A DNA stretch of 64,000 nucleotides from Sphaerothrix epifaneia. GTDB taxonomy: Bacteria > Cyanobacteriota > Cyanobacteriia > Phormidesmidales > Phormidesmidaceae. A program made the position numbers and the translations under genes. This document shows positions 26,081 to 35,137 of this stretch, in pieces. Every line of letters begins with the position of its first letter. Positions within the stretch are counted from its first letter, which is position 1. The stretch is taken from assembly GCF_042788235.1 (NCBI RefSeq), contig NZ_JBHZOL010000095.1, forward strand, positions 58,903 to 122,902, written 5' to 3'. The notes under the pieces are model-generated. The model did not search any database and had not been told where the DNA came from. It worked only from the letters and a program-made list of their open reading frames with translations.

Positions 26081-27031
26081 ATGGGTGGAATTGCGGAACA
26101 ACTCATGGAATTAACGTCGGCGCTAGCACCTTTTGTCATTACGCTGCGGGAAGGGGTAGAAGCGGCCCTAGTGGTCGGCATTGTTTTGGCTTGCCTCAGC
26201 AAGGCTAAACAAACTCAGCTCAATGTTTGGGTCTATGGGGGAGTAGCAGCGGGTTTGGTCGGTAGCCTTTTGATTGGCCTGTTGTTGGGGTTGGGGATTG
26301 CTCAAATGCGCAGCTTGCTGCCAACGCTCAACTATTTGATTGAACCTCTGCTGAAGAGTTTGCTAGGGGCGATCGCAATTATTATGCTGAGCTGGATGCT
26401 GGTTTGGATGACGCAGCAGGCGCGATCGCTCAAAACGGCTATTCAAGACGATGTGCAAAGCGCCTTGAGTGGTTCTTCGGTGGCAGGGGTCAGTATTTTT
26501 AGTTTGGTGTGTGTGGCTGTGCTACGCGAAGGCTTTGAAACCGTGATCTTTTTGTTTACCAGCCTGCAACCTGGTGTCGAGCCGATTGTTGGGGCGGGTG
26601 TGGGGTTGTTAGCCGCCGTAGCCGTTGGGTTGGCCCTATTTCGCTGGGGCTTGCAGATCGACATACGGCAATTTTTTCAGGTGATGGGAACGCTGTTGCT
26701 GCTGATTGTCGCGGGGCTGGTTGTTTCGGCTTGTAAAAATTTAGATGCGGTTTTTGCCGCCATTAGCCAGCTAGATGTACGCATTTCTGACCTGTGTTTT
26801 TCGCGCCAGTCTTGTGTGCTGGGGCCGCTAGTTTGGGATGCCAGCGGCATTCTACCCGACCAGCAGTTTCCCGGAATTTTGCTCAAAACGCTGTTGGGCT
26901 ACCGAGATCATATTTATCTAGTTCAGCTTGTTGCCTATGCCGCCTTTTTGGGGGGGGTGGGCAGGCGTTATTTTCGCAGCTTGAACGGGCAACCCGCTGG
27001 CAAAACGCCAGAAGCTAGCGCTAGCCAATAA
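26081..27031 (+). CDS. FTR1/EfeU family iron permease
   Basis: A 316-residue polytopic membrane protein with seven or so hydrophobic segments. The two iron-binding REGxE motifs are present: ITLREGVEAALVVGIVLA near residue 21 and AVLREGFETVIFLF near 148. This is the FTR1/EfeU permease family, which imports iron, usually with a ferroxidase or periplasmic partner. EfeO/EfeB partners are not beside it. ATG 26081 is used; ATG 26105 is an alternative that keeps both motifs. It converges on the phytochrome kinase with 16 bases between stops. Confidence 0.87.
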   Translation: MGGIAEQLMELTSALAPFVITLREGVEAALVVGIVLACLSKAKQTQLNVWVYGGVAAGLVGSLLIGLLLGLGIAQMRSLLPTLNYLIEPLLKSLLGAIAIIMLSWMLVWMTQQARSLKTAIQDDVQSALSGSSVAGVSIFSLVCVAVLREGFETVIFLFTSLQPGVEPIVGAGVGLLAAVAVGLALFRWGLQIDIRQFFQVMGTLLLLIVAGLVVSACKNLDAVFAAISQLDVRISDLCFSRQSCVLGPLVWDASGILPDQQFPGILLKTLLGYRDHIYLVQLVAYAAFLGGVGRRYFRSLNGQPAGKTPEASASQ

Positions 27032-27047
27032 TCTAGTGACCTTTTGT

Positions 27048-29744
27048 TCAAGCATCGGCTGAGGGGGTAATCAGCCATTTTTCCAGCATGACTTTCAAAT
27101 CGTTTAGCCGTACGGGTTTGCTAAGGTAGTCGTCCATTCCGGCTTCTAAGCACTTTTCGCGATCGCCTACCATTGCATGAGCGGTGACGCCAATAACGGG
27201 CATCGGTTTTGCCACTTCGTCTAGTTGCCGCAGTCGGCGCGTTGTCTCGTAGCCATCGAGTTCTGGCATTTGGCAATCCATCAGGATGAGGTCGTAGGTC
27301 TGCTCAGTCACCTGTTGGAGGGCATCGTTGCCGTTGTCTACTGCATCTGCCTGATAACCCAGGCGTTCTAAGGCTTTTAGCATCAGCTTTTGGTTAACTA
27401 AGACATCTTCAACCACTAAAATTCGGGCTGTGGCAGCAGAACGGGTGGGGCTTAAAGGCGGAGTTGAATCACTGTCTATCGGTTTTGGTGCTGGTGTTAA
27501 AGCAACTTGAAACCAAAAGGTAGACCCTATGCCTGGATGGCTGTTAACCCCAATTTCGCCGTTCATTAAGTAAACGATTTTGCGACAGATGGCCAACCCT
27601 AAGCCTGTGCCCTCATACTGGCGGGAAGCCGAAGCTTCAACTTGAGTAAAGGGTGCAAAAATACGGGCTTGGTCGGCTGGGGCGATCCCGATTCCTGTGT
27701 CGCGAACGCTGAAGCCCAATTTCACCGCTGACGCCGCTTCAACCTCAGCTAGCCGCTGAACGCTGACTTCAATTTCGCCGCTCGCCGTAAATTTAATGGC
27801 ATTGTTGATTAAATTAGTCAAAACCTGGCGCAGTCGCTTAACTGGCCCTTCTAAGTATTGAGGCACTTCCGCCGCGATCGCCGCTTGCAGCCGTAGCCCT
27901 TTTTGAGTTGCCTGCGGTTGAAACCGTTCGATCAACTCTTCAACCGTACTGGCTAGATCAAAGGTCGTTGAGTAGAGCTTTAGCTCACCAGCTTCTAGTT
28001 TAGACAGATCGAGAATGTCATTAATAATGGCGAGTAGATCTTCGCCACTGTGGGTAATGGACTTGAGATACGAACGCTGCTGCTCGTCGAGGGGGGTCGT
28101 TTCTAGCAGTTGAGCAAAGCCGATAATTGCATTCATCGGCGTACGAATTTCGTGGCTCATGTTGGCTAAAAATTCACTTTTGGCCTGATTAGCTTGCAGC
28201 GCTTCCGCCACAACCCGCTCTAACGCCGTTTGGGAACTTTCTAGCGCTGCTACCAGCAGGCTATGCCGCAGTTCTTGAGCCGCCTCAACCTCCAGGGGTA
28301 GCCAGGGCAAAGAGCGATCGCCCACTTGCTCTTTCCATACCTGAAACGAGCCGCGTGGCCGCAAACGGACGCTGCCCGCTTCATCAACGGCAACCGCCTC
28401 GCTAGGATTGCCGCCCCACTCAATGGTGTAGCTTTGCTGCGGGCGAAACCAAACCAGGTGGTAAGCGGTATGGCTCACCTGCACCGAAATAGACAGCAGT
28501 CCGCGTACCGGATAAGCAAAGGTCTGAGCCGCCCGATAGTAAGCGGCGAGGTTGTCGGTGTGATAGCTTTCTTGCGCTGCCTGCGTCATCAACCATTGCA
28601 GCAGATCGGCCACTTCGGGCAGGGTTGGCGTTTGGCCGACCAGCAAAACCTGATCACCTAAAGCGATCGCCATACCGCTAGCCTGAACCAGGTTAAGCAG
28701 CGTTGCTTGATTATTTTTGAGCACTTTTTCAATTTGGTTCGGCTGGCGTGAAAGCGCCTGCCGAAAAGCCCGCTCAATTTGCTGGATCTGTTCGCGATAG
28801 TGCTTAAACTCTCGCTCTTGCTGTAAAACCAACTCTACTGATATCAGTTGACCCAGCAGTTCGCAGACTTTGCGCGTAGTGTAGGCGATCGCCTTAGGAA
28901 CCTGGTGATGGCAGGCAATTAAGCCCCACAAATTTTGCCTATCGACTAGGGGAATCGTCAGCGAGGCTTTGACGCCCATATTGCGCAAATAGGTGCGGTG
29001 ACACAAAGAAACCCCCCGCAAGTCTGACGCGGTCAAGTTAATAGGCTCAGGTACCGTCGCGGCCAGCAAATCGACGGGCTGATAGTCCAAATCAGGAATG
29101 CTGCGTAGCCATTTTTGCGCAAAAATACGCCGTGCCGTTGGTGGAATATCAACAGCCGGATAGCGCAACCCCAAATACGGCTCTAAACCGTCTCGACGGG
29201 CTTCAGCCACTACCACGCCACTGTCATCAAAATCAAAGCGATAGACCATCACCCGATCAAAATCGGTCAGTTGCTGCACCACTTGCACCACTTTTTGGCA
29301 AGACTCTGCCAGAGACTGGGCTTGCTTAATTTCTACAATTGTTTGCCGTAGCGGGTAATCCAGGTCACGTAAATCTAGCAGCAGTTGGGAAAAAGGCTCT
29401 AGTTCTAAAACAACATAGCTGCCTGAACGATAGAGCGTTAGCAGATAGGGGGTGTCGGGTCGCGTTGGGACAGTGCCCCGCAACGGCGGAAATGGCCCAG
29501 CCGGATTTTGCGCCAACATCTGCCGAATGGCCTCAGCCACGGCTGGTTGCAAAACAGACTCTAGCGGCTGATGCAGCAAGGCGGGCGGGGAGTGCCCACA
29601 ATAGGTTGCTATATTGCTGCTAACTTGAACAATCTCTAAGCTGGGCGCTTGCAAAACCAGCAGCGCCCCGTGGGGCTGGATGTGCCCAATCAAATGAGCT
29701 GGTTCATCACTGTACTGCGACAAATCGCTAAAATCTACTGCCAT
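27048..29744 (-). CDS. bacteriophytochrome-like hybrid histidine kinase (PAS-GAF-PHY-HisKA-HATPase-REC)
   Basis: An 898-residue photoreceptor kinase. It has an N-terminal PAS domain (IQPHGALLVLQAPSLEIV), a GAF domain (FDRVMVYRFDFDDSGVVVAE, PAVDIPPTARRIF) with the bilin-binding Cys248-His249 in SLCHRTYLRNMG, and a PHY domain. A HisKA follows (EFLANMSHEIRTPMNAIIGF), then an HATPase (NLINNAIKFTASGEI, DTGIGI, GTGLGLAI) and a C-terminal receiver (LVVEDVLVNQKL, LILMDCQMPELDGYE). The Cys in GAF, not near the N-terminus, predicts phycocyanobilin like cyanobacterial Cph1. Fusion of the receiver makes it a hybrid kinase that probably passes phosphate through an Hpt or acts internally. It resembles the 49.5-51.9 kb phytochrome but is a separate subtype. 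Confidence 0.93.
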   Translation of the reverse strand: MAVDFSDLSQYSDEPAHLIGHIQPHGALLVLQAPSLEIVQVSSNIATYCGHSPPALLHQPLESVLQPAVAEAIRQMLAQNPAGPFPPLRGTVPTRPDTPYLLTLYRSGSYVVLELEPFSQLLLDLRDLDYPLRQTIVEIKQAQSLAESCQKVVQVVQQLTDFDRVMVYRFDFDDSGVVVAEARRDGLEPYLGLRYPAVDIPPTARRIFAQKWLRSIPDLDYQPVDLLAATVPEPINLTASDLRGVSLCHRTYLRNMGVKASLTIPLVDRQNLWGLIACHHQVPKAIAYTTRKVCELLGQLISVELVLQQEREFKHYREQIQQIERAFRQALSRQPNQIEKVLKNNQATLLNLVQASGMAIALGDQVLLVGQTPTLPEVADLLQWLMTQAAQESYHTDNLAAYYRAAQTFAYPVRGLLSISVQVSHTAYHLVWFRPQQSYTIEWGGNPSEAVAVDEAGSVRLRPRGSFQVWKEQVGDRSLPWLPLEVEAAQELRHSLLVAALESSQTALERVVAEALQANQAKSEFLANMSHEIRTPMNAIIGFAQLLETTPLDEQQRSYLKSITHSGEDLLAIINDILDLSKLEAGELKLYSTTFDLASTVEELIERFQPQATQKGLRLQAAIAAEVPQYLEGPVKRLRQVLTNLINNAIKFTASGEIEVSVQRLAEVEAASAVKLGFSVRDTGIGIAPADQARIFAPFTQVEASASRQYEGTGLGLAICRKIVYLMNGEIGVNSHPGIGSTFWFQVALTPAPKPIDSDSTPPLSPTRSAATARILVVEDVLVNQKLMLKALERLGYQADAVDNGNDALQQVTEQTYDLILMDCQMPELDGYETTRRLRQLDEVAKPMPVIGVTAHAMVGDREKCLEAGMDDYLSKPVRLNDLKVMLEKWLITPSADA

Positions 29745-30153
29745 GTCTGCAAAGCTACCTACTCTAGAAGCTCTATTTTCCTCAGTGTCTCCGTATGGCG
29801 TGAGGAATGCTACAGCTATTGCATAATTTTGATCGATTGGCTCAGCTCAGAGAAAGCTAAGCCGGGAATATTCTTTGACTTTTCATAGTCGGCGCTAGAG
29901 AAGCCGGTTCTGAGGGGAAGCTTTTTGCAAGCATCATAGCTAGTCTGTTGAGGTTGGCAGGTAAGCTACTGGCAGTCGTAGCGATCGGGTCTAAAACATC
30001 TTAGGCAGTTTGCGATCGCTCCCCGGAACCAGAATGTTAAGTTTTATTTACAATAGAGAAACCTCGGCTCAGGATAGCCCAGGTAGTGAAGTTGGCTGTG
30101 CGCTGACGGTGTTGAGACATTATTTTTAATTCAGGCGATCGCCCTAACTGGCA
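29745..30153. other. intergenic region between divergent phytochrome kinase and PaO-like oxygenase
   Basis: About 409 bases containing several HIP1-type octamers (for instance near 29980, 30015 and 30138) and no convincing ORF. It must contain the start signals of both neighbours. I see no well-spaced promoter pair or operator. Confidence 0.45.
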
Positions 30154-31566
30154 ATGGTTCAAACCTCCCCTGCAACCCTTGATTCTGCTTTATCGGCCTC
30201 CTCTCTCCAGGGTAGCCCTCTACCTGCTGGCGGGTCTGACCCCAATCGCTTTGATTGGCAGGAAGCCTGGTATCCGATCGCTTACATCAGTGACCTCAAA
30301 AAAAATCAGCTCACTCGCTTTGTGCTGCTAGATAACCCTTTGGTGATCTGGTGGGAACCGACCACCGAAACCTGGCGCGTCTTTGCCGATAAGTGTCCAC
30401 ATCGGCTAGCACCGCTTTCAGAAGGGCGAGTAAACGAGGCCGGACAGCTAGAGTGCCCCTATCATGGCTGGGCCTTTTCCGGCGAAGGGGTTTGTGAGCA
30501 TATTCCCCAACAGCCAGAGACGCTTCAAGCTCACCTTTCGGCGCGGGCGTGTGCCACCTCGCTACCAACGACTATTTGCCAAGATCTATTGTTTGTCTAC
30601 CCCGGCAACGCCGCCCACGCGGCTCAGGTGCCTGTGCCAGTTATTGAGCCGCTGATAGACGATCCAGAGGGTTGGGTCGTGCTCAACACCTTTCGAGATT
30701 TACCCTACGATGCCCTCACCCTGCTGGAAAACGTCTTAGACGCCAGCCACATTCCCTTTACCCACCACAAAACGGTAGGCAAACGAGAAAACGCAGCGCC
30801 TATGGCTATGGAGGTACTGGCGGCTGATAAACAGGGATTTCGCGGCATCTGGCCAGAAGGCCCCCGCAAAGGCAAATTGGGTACTCAGCATACGCGCTTT
30901 GTGGCTCCGGCGCTGATGTATCACGACTTGACCTCCCAACAGTTTGGCCGTACCCTCACGGTGGTCTATGCTGTCCCCACGCGCAAGGGCGAGTGTCGGC
31001 TGTTTGCCCGTTTTCCGTTTAAGTTTTCTGCAAAACTCCCTGGGTGGTTCATTCAGCTAACGCCGCGTTGGTACAGTCACATTGGCAATAACGGCGTTTT
31101 AGAAGACGACCAGATTTTTCTACATCTGCAAGAACGGCAGCTAGAAAAAGCAGGCAATAAGCGCTACGCCCAGGCTTGCTATTTGCCTACGCAAGCAGAT
31201 CGCTATGTGCTGGCGTTTCGGCAATGGGTGCGCGACTTTGAGGCCGATCCGTTTGTCGGCCAGCGCCTGCCGTCTGAATGGTCTAGATCTGCCTTGCTCG
31301 ATCGCTATCACTCTCATACCCAGCACTGCGGTAGCTGCGCTCCGGCGCTGGCGAACATTCAACGCTGGCGTCGAGTTGCTGCTGGGGTGGCGTTTTTATC
31401 TTTGAGTTTGACACCATTAGCGGCGATCGCCTTAGGCAGCGGGCTGGGAACAGGGCTGACCACTTTAGCGCTGCTAGCAGGTGCTAGCTGGTATGGGTTG
31501 GGTCGGCTAGAGCGGCGCTTTTATGAAGGACGTTCTGTACCGCCGCGCAACCTCAGCAAAGCCTAG
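30154..31566 (+). CDS. PaO/Tic55-family Rieske oxygenase with C-terminal membrane anchors
   Basis: A 470-residue Rieske non-heme iron oxygenase. The Rieske [2Fe-2S] ligands are CPH and CPYHGW (CPHRLAPLSEG then LECPYHGWAF) at about residues 89-114. The mononuclear iron site is NVLDASHIPFTHHKT near 195-208. A PaO-type C-terminal domain is followed by QHCGSCAPAL, a CxxC pair like the redox Cys of plant PaO, Tic55 and PTC52, then two hydrophobic segments near 413-450. Plant relatives open the pheophorbide ring or modify chlorophyll breakdown products; cyanobacterial functions are mostly unassigned. It precedes cruE by 424 bases on the same strand, so a link with carotenoid or tetrapyrrole oxidation is possible. 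It is not a close copy of cruH. Confidence 0.88.
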   Translation: MVQTSPATLDSALSASSLQGSPLPAGGSDPNRFDWQEAWYPIAYISDLKKNQLTRFVLLDNPLVIWWEPTTETWRVFADKCPHRLAPLSEGRVNEAGQLECPYHGWAFSGEGVCEHIPQQPETLQAHLSARACATSLPTTICQDLLFVYPGNAAHAAQVPVPVIEPLIDDPEGWVVLNTFRDLPYDALTLLENVLDASHIPFTHHKTVGKRENAAPMAMEVLAADKQGFRGIWPEGPRKGKLGTQHTRFVAPALMYHDLTSQQFGRTLTVVYAVPTRKGECRLFARFPFKFSAKLPGWFIQLTPRWYSHIGNNGVLEDDQIFLHLQERQLEKAGNKRYAQACYLPTQADRYVLAFRQWVRDFEADPFVGQRLPSEWSRSALLDRYHSHTQHCGSCAPALANIQRWRRVAAGVAFLSLSLTPLAAIALGSGLGTGLTTLALLAGASWYGLGRLERRFYEGRSVPPRNLSKA

Positions 31567-31990
31567 CCCTGCGTCAAAGCTGGGTTGATATCGTATAGAG
31601 CGATACCAGAGCGCTAGCCGCCCGCTAACGTCTCTAGGCAGCGGCTGTTTGGCTCAAACAAGAATCATTTGGGCGCAAGCAGGCTCTTGCAGGCGTCAGC
31701 TTTCATAAATGCCCGAATTTGCGCCGCGTATCGGTAAATTCTGGGGCTTGTGATTGTGGCAACTGTAAAGCTGGTCTAATATTACAAACAATCCTTATAC
31801 CGTTGAGTGCCATTAGCCGCATTAAGTAATGCTTGTAAACATGTAGACTCACATAGATGAACCGCCTGTCAGGTAGCTGTTTTCTTCTAAACTGCCAGGT
31901 GTAGACAATCTCTCTCTAGGCTTAGTGCCACTCAGTGCCCAAAGGTACTGCTTGTCAGCTAGTCGTTGTCCACAATAGGCATTTTTCTAT
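31567..31990. other. intergenic region upstream of cruE
   Basis: About 424 bases without a gene. It probably carries the cruEH promoter, as the gap is too long for simple read-through. No clear terminator follows the PaO-like gene, and no ribosome-site match stands directly before the cruE ATG. Confidence 0.4.
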
Positions 31991-33946
31991 ATGGGTCGGT
32001 TGTTCGATTCACTCTTGCTTCAGCCCTTATCTCGGCGGGCTGTGCTTAAGCTTTTTGGTGTGGGCGCTGCGGGAAGCGCGTTAGGGTACAGTCGCTTAGC
32101 CAAACCCCAACCCACGATTCACCAGCAAGACGCCCTCTCGTTGCCGCGTCAGATCAGCCGCCCAGTGAAGGTAGCCGTCGTGGGGGGCGGGCTAGCAGGT
32201 TTAGCCGCTGCCTATGAACTGAGCCAGCGCGGGGTTGAGGTAACGCTGCTAGAGCGATCGCCGCAGTTAGGTGGCAAAATTGCTAGCTGGGCGATCGAAG
32301 TCAACGGAGAGCCGCTGATGATGGAGCATGGCTTTCACGGCTTTTTCCCCCAGTATTACAATCTATTTGGCTTGGTGGATGAACTTAGCATTCAGCAAAA
32401 TTTTAAATCTCTAAACTTTTATTCGGTTGTTTATAAAGAGCGCTATGAGCCGGAGGTTTTTCGACCTAGCCACTCGGCTTTTCCCTGGAATATTGTCGAT
32501 TTGGCCGTTTCTTCACCCAATCGGCTGAAGTGGGGTATTAACCTCGCCAAGATCAAGCATTTAGAAGTTTTTCGAGAAATTACAGGCTTTCGCGTCCCTC
32601 AAAGCTTTGAGCGCTTAGACAACATTTCGGTGGCGGAGTGGGTCAAAGACGATTTTCCCCGGGGGTTGTATGACCTGTACTTTTTGCCTTTTGCTAAATC
32701 CAGTTTGAATGCTCCCGACGTGATGAGTGCGGGAGAACTGATGCAGTTCTTCCACTTTTATTTTTTCGGCAATCCAGAGGGGCTGGCCTTTAACGGCACC
32801 TGCCAGGATATGGGGCGCAGTTTGGTACAGCCGATTGCAGAAGCGATTCAGGCCAACGGGGGACGCATTGTTACTGAAGCTACGGTGAGTCGGCTGAGCT
32901 GGCAAGACGGTCAGCTAACCGGGCTGACTTTTCAGCAAGGCGATCGCAATAGCAGTAACGTACCTTTTTGGGTCGATCGCAATCCCCTACTCAGCAGCGA
33001 GGCAATGAACTATTACGGCGCTGGCGATCGCCTGTTTGCCTGTCAACCAGGGAGCGATCGAGCCTTGTCGCTCACCTGCACACACCAAGGCTGTAGCGTC
33101 CATCAAGAGGTGGCAGCGGCAGAGAGCGGATTTTATTGCCCCTGTCACGGAGCGGCTTATAGTGCCAGCGGTGAAGTGCTCAGCGGCCCTGCCCAGCGCA
33201 ACTTAGCTCAGTTTAAGGTAATCGACAGAAGCGAAAATCAGGTGCAGCTAGTGGCGATCGCCAACGCCGAGGTGCCGCTGACCGAAGAAGCGCTAGAAGC
33301 GGACTATTACATTCTGGCAGCCGATATTCCGGGCGTAAAACATCTTTTTAATCTTTCAGAGGGCACGCCTGACGCCACCGTAACCGCCCAGGTTGAAAAG
33401 CTAGCCGTTGCTGACCCCTTTGCGGTAGGTCGCTTCTGGTTCGATCGCGACTTTGACTGGGAGCATAGCTGGTTCACCTCGCTTTCAGGCTATCGCCTTA
33501 CCGATAGCATCACCCTCTATCACCGCATTCAAACCGACTATATTGACTGGGCTAGCAAAACTGGCGGCAGCGTGGTTGAGCTACACGCTTACTGCTACAA
33601 AGAAAAAGAATTTCCCACCCAGCAAGACTTACTCAATACCTTTCAAGCTGAGTTGTTTGAAATTGTTCCCTCCCTGCGCGAAGCTAAAATGCTGCATCGC
33701 CAACTGGTCAACCAAAAGAACTTCGCCGGATTTCCGCCCGGTAGCTATCCTGATCGCCCTGAAACCGTCACAGCAACCCCAAACCTTCTATTTGCAGGCG
33801 ACTGGGTAAAAATGCCCTTCCCCTGTGGGCTAATGGAGCGGGCGGTCAGCAGCGGCTTACTTGCAGCCAACGCCATTTGCCAGCAAGAAGGGGTTCAACG
33901 ACGACCGCTTATGTCGGTCAATCCAGAAGGTCTGTTAAAAATCTAA
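31991..33946 (+). CDS. cruE: beta-carotene desaturase/methyltransferase CruE-like, FAD amine-oxidase fold with embedded Rieske domain
   Basis: A 651-residue flavoprotein. The N-terminus has a twin-arginine-like sequence (LSRRAVLKLFGVGAAGSAL). The FAD motif is VAVVGGGLAGLAAAYEL at about residue 61, with LLERSPQLGGKIASW and MEHGFHGFFPQYYNL following as in CrtU/CruE carotenoid enzymes. Between residues about 320 and 420 a Rieske domain is embedded (CTHQGCSVH and CPCHGAAYS, the b6f-like form). The C-terminal FAD cap is LLFAGDWVKMPFPCGLMERA. CruE converts beta-carotene rings to phi-type aromatic rings (isorenieratene). The next gene, 10 bases on, is cruH-like, which strongly supports the assignment. 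The Tat-like N-terminus is noted as a separate finding. Confidence 0.8.
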   Translation: MGRLFDSLLLQPLSRRAVLKLFGVGAAGSALGYSRLAKPQPTIHQQDALSLPRQISRPVKVAVVGGGLAGLAAAYELSQRGVEVTLLERSPQLGGKIASWAIEVNGEPLMMEHGFHGFFPQYYNLFGLVDELSIQQNFKSLNFYSVVYKERYEPEVFRPSHSAFPWNIVDLAVSSPNRLKWGINLAKIKHLEVFREITGFRVPQSFERLDNISVAEWVKDDFPRGLYDLYFLPFAKSSLNAPDVMSAGELMQFFHFYFFGNPEGLAFNGTCQDMGRSLVQPIAEAIQANGGRIVTEATVSRLSWQDGQLTGLTFQQGDRNSSNVPFWVDRNPLLSSEAMNYYGAGDRLFACQPGSDRALSLTCTHQGCSVHQEVAAAESGFYCPCHGAAYSASGEVLSGPAQRNLAQFKVIDRSENQVQLVAIANAEVPLTEEALEADYYILAADIPGVKHLFNLSEGTPDATVTAQVEKLAVADPFAVGRFWFDRDFDWEHSWFTSLSGYRLTDSITLYHRIQTDYIDWASKTGGSVVELHAYCYKEKEFPTQQDLLNTFQAELFEIVPSLREAKMLHRQLVNQKNFAGFPPGSYPDRPETVTATPNLLFAGDWVKMPFPCGLMERAVSSGLLAANAICQQEGVQRRPLMSVNPEGLLKI

Positions 33947-33956
33947 GAGCGAGCAG

Positions 33957-35042
33957 ATGGACACGACGCAACTAGCCCCCCAAGCCTTAGCCTCTTCTCA
34001 AACCGCGATCGCTGCTGATCTTCGTCAACTTGGCATTAACTTTAACCACTGGTATGCGGTCGCCCGCAGCCGCGATCTGACCCATACTCCTTTAGCCGTC
34101 ACCCTTTGGCAGCAGGCTATTGTGCTGTACCGCGATCGCCAGGGGCAGGTACAAGCGCTCGAAGATCGTTGCCCCCATCGCCAGGTCAAGCTCAGCCACG
34201 GTCAAGTCGTCAACGGAGAGATGGAGTGTGCCTATCACGGCTGGCGCTTCGGCCAAGCAGGCACTTGTACCCACGTTCCCTATTTAGCCGACAACCAAAA
34301 GCTGCCCACCTGCAAAATTCGGGTCTATCCGGTGCAAGAGCAAAACGGCTTTATTTGGGTCTTTCCGGGTGACGATACCGCCGCTACCGCCAAAGCGCCC
34401 CTGCCGCTGCCAGAATGGGATCACCTCAACTACATTGCGACCGTGGCCATTATCGAAGCGGAAGCCCACTATTCCTTCTTAATCGAAAACCTGATGGACA
34501 TGTACCACGGGCATCTGCACGACAGCTATCAGGCTTGGGCAGATCCGGTTTTGCAAGACTTAGCGGCAACCAGCGAGGCGGTTCATGCCCACTACGCCGC
34601 CCAAAGCTATTACAAAATTGACAAAATTTGGTCGGTTTCCCAGCTCTTTTTTCCAGCCCTGCGCCGACTGCATCCTGAGCCACTAGATGTCAGCTATCTT
34701 TACCCCAACTGGCGATCGACCTTAGGCCAAGATTTTGTCATTTGTTGCCTGTTTTGCCCCCAAGGGCCAACCCGCACCCGTGCTTTTTTAATTCACTTCA
34801 CTTCGCTCAATGCCTTTCACCGCCTTCACAAGCTGCCTGTGTGGTTCCGGCGCTGGGTGCGAGATAGCTTGTTTGGCTCAGCCCAAAAATTGCTAGATGG
34901 CCTGGTTGAACAAGATGTGGTGATGATTGAAGAAGAGCAACAGTCTTACTTGCAAAACCCGCAGCGGCGGGGGCCAGAACTCAACCGCGCTTTACTCAGC
35001 GTGCAGCGCTTGATTCGGCAGCAGGCGCAGGCGGGTGAGTAG
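33957..35042 (+). CDS. cruH: Rieske oxygenase CruH-like, isorenieratene to synechoxanthin
   Basis: A 361-residue Rieske non-heme iron oxygenase. The [2Fe-2S] ligands lie in DRCPHRQVKLSHG and MECAYHGWRFG near residues 69-92. The mononuclear iron site is ENLMDMYHGHLHDS near 179-192, with the Asn-Asp-His-His pattern of PaO-type enzymes. It is shorter than the PaO-like protein upstream and lacks its two membrane helices. It begins 10 bases after cruE, so the pair is co-transcribed. In Synechococcus sp. PCC 7002, CruH oxidises the aromatic-ring methyl groups of isorenieratene to the dicarboxylic carotenoid synechoxanthin. The function is assigned from family plus neighbour; another ring oxygenase role cannot be excluded. 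Confidence 0.78.
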   Translation: MDTTQLAPQALASSQTAIAADLRQLGINFNHWYAVARSRDLTHTPLAVTLWQQAIVLYRDRQGQVQALEDRCPHRQVKLSHGQVVNGEMECAYHGWRFGQAGTCTHVPYLADNQKLPTCKIRVYPVQEQNGFIWVFPGDDTAATAKAPLPLPEWDHLNYIATVAIIEAEAHYSFLIENLMDMYHGHLHDSYQAWADPVLQDLAATSEAVHAHYAAQSYYKIDKIWSVSQLFFPALRRLHPEPLDVSYLYPNWRSTLGQDFVICCLFCPQGPTRTRAFLIHFTSLNAFHRLHKLPVWFRRWVRDSLFGSAQKLLDGLVEQDVVMIEEEQQSYLQNPQRRGPELNRALLSVQRLIRQQAQAGE

Positions 35043-35137
35043 CCGCAAGCGATCGCCGCAGCCAGAGAACCATACCCGTGGGTTTGAACACCCGTCTGGG
35101 GGTATTTGCCGTTGGCGCGCTCGGCTAACTTTAGCGT

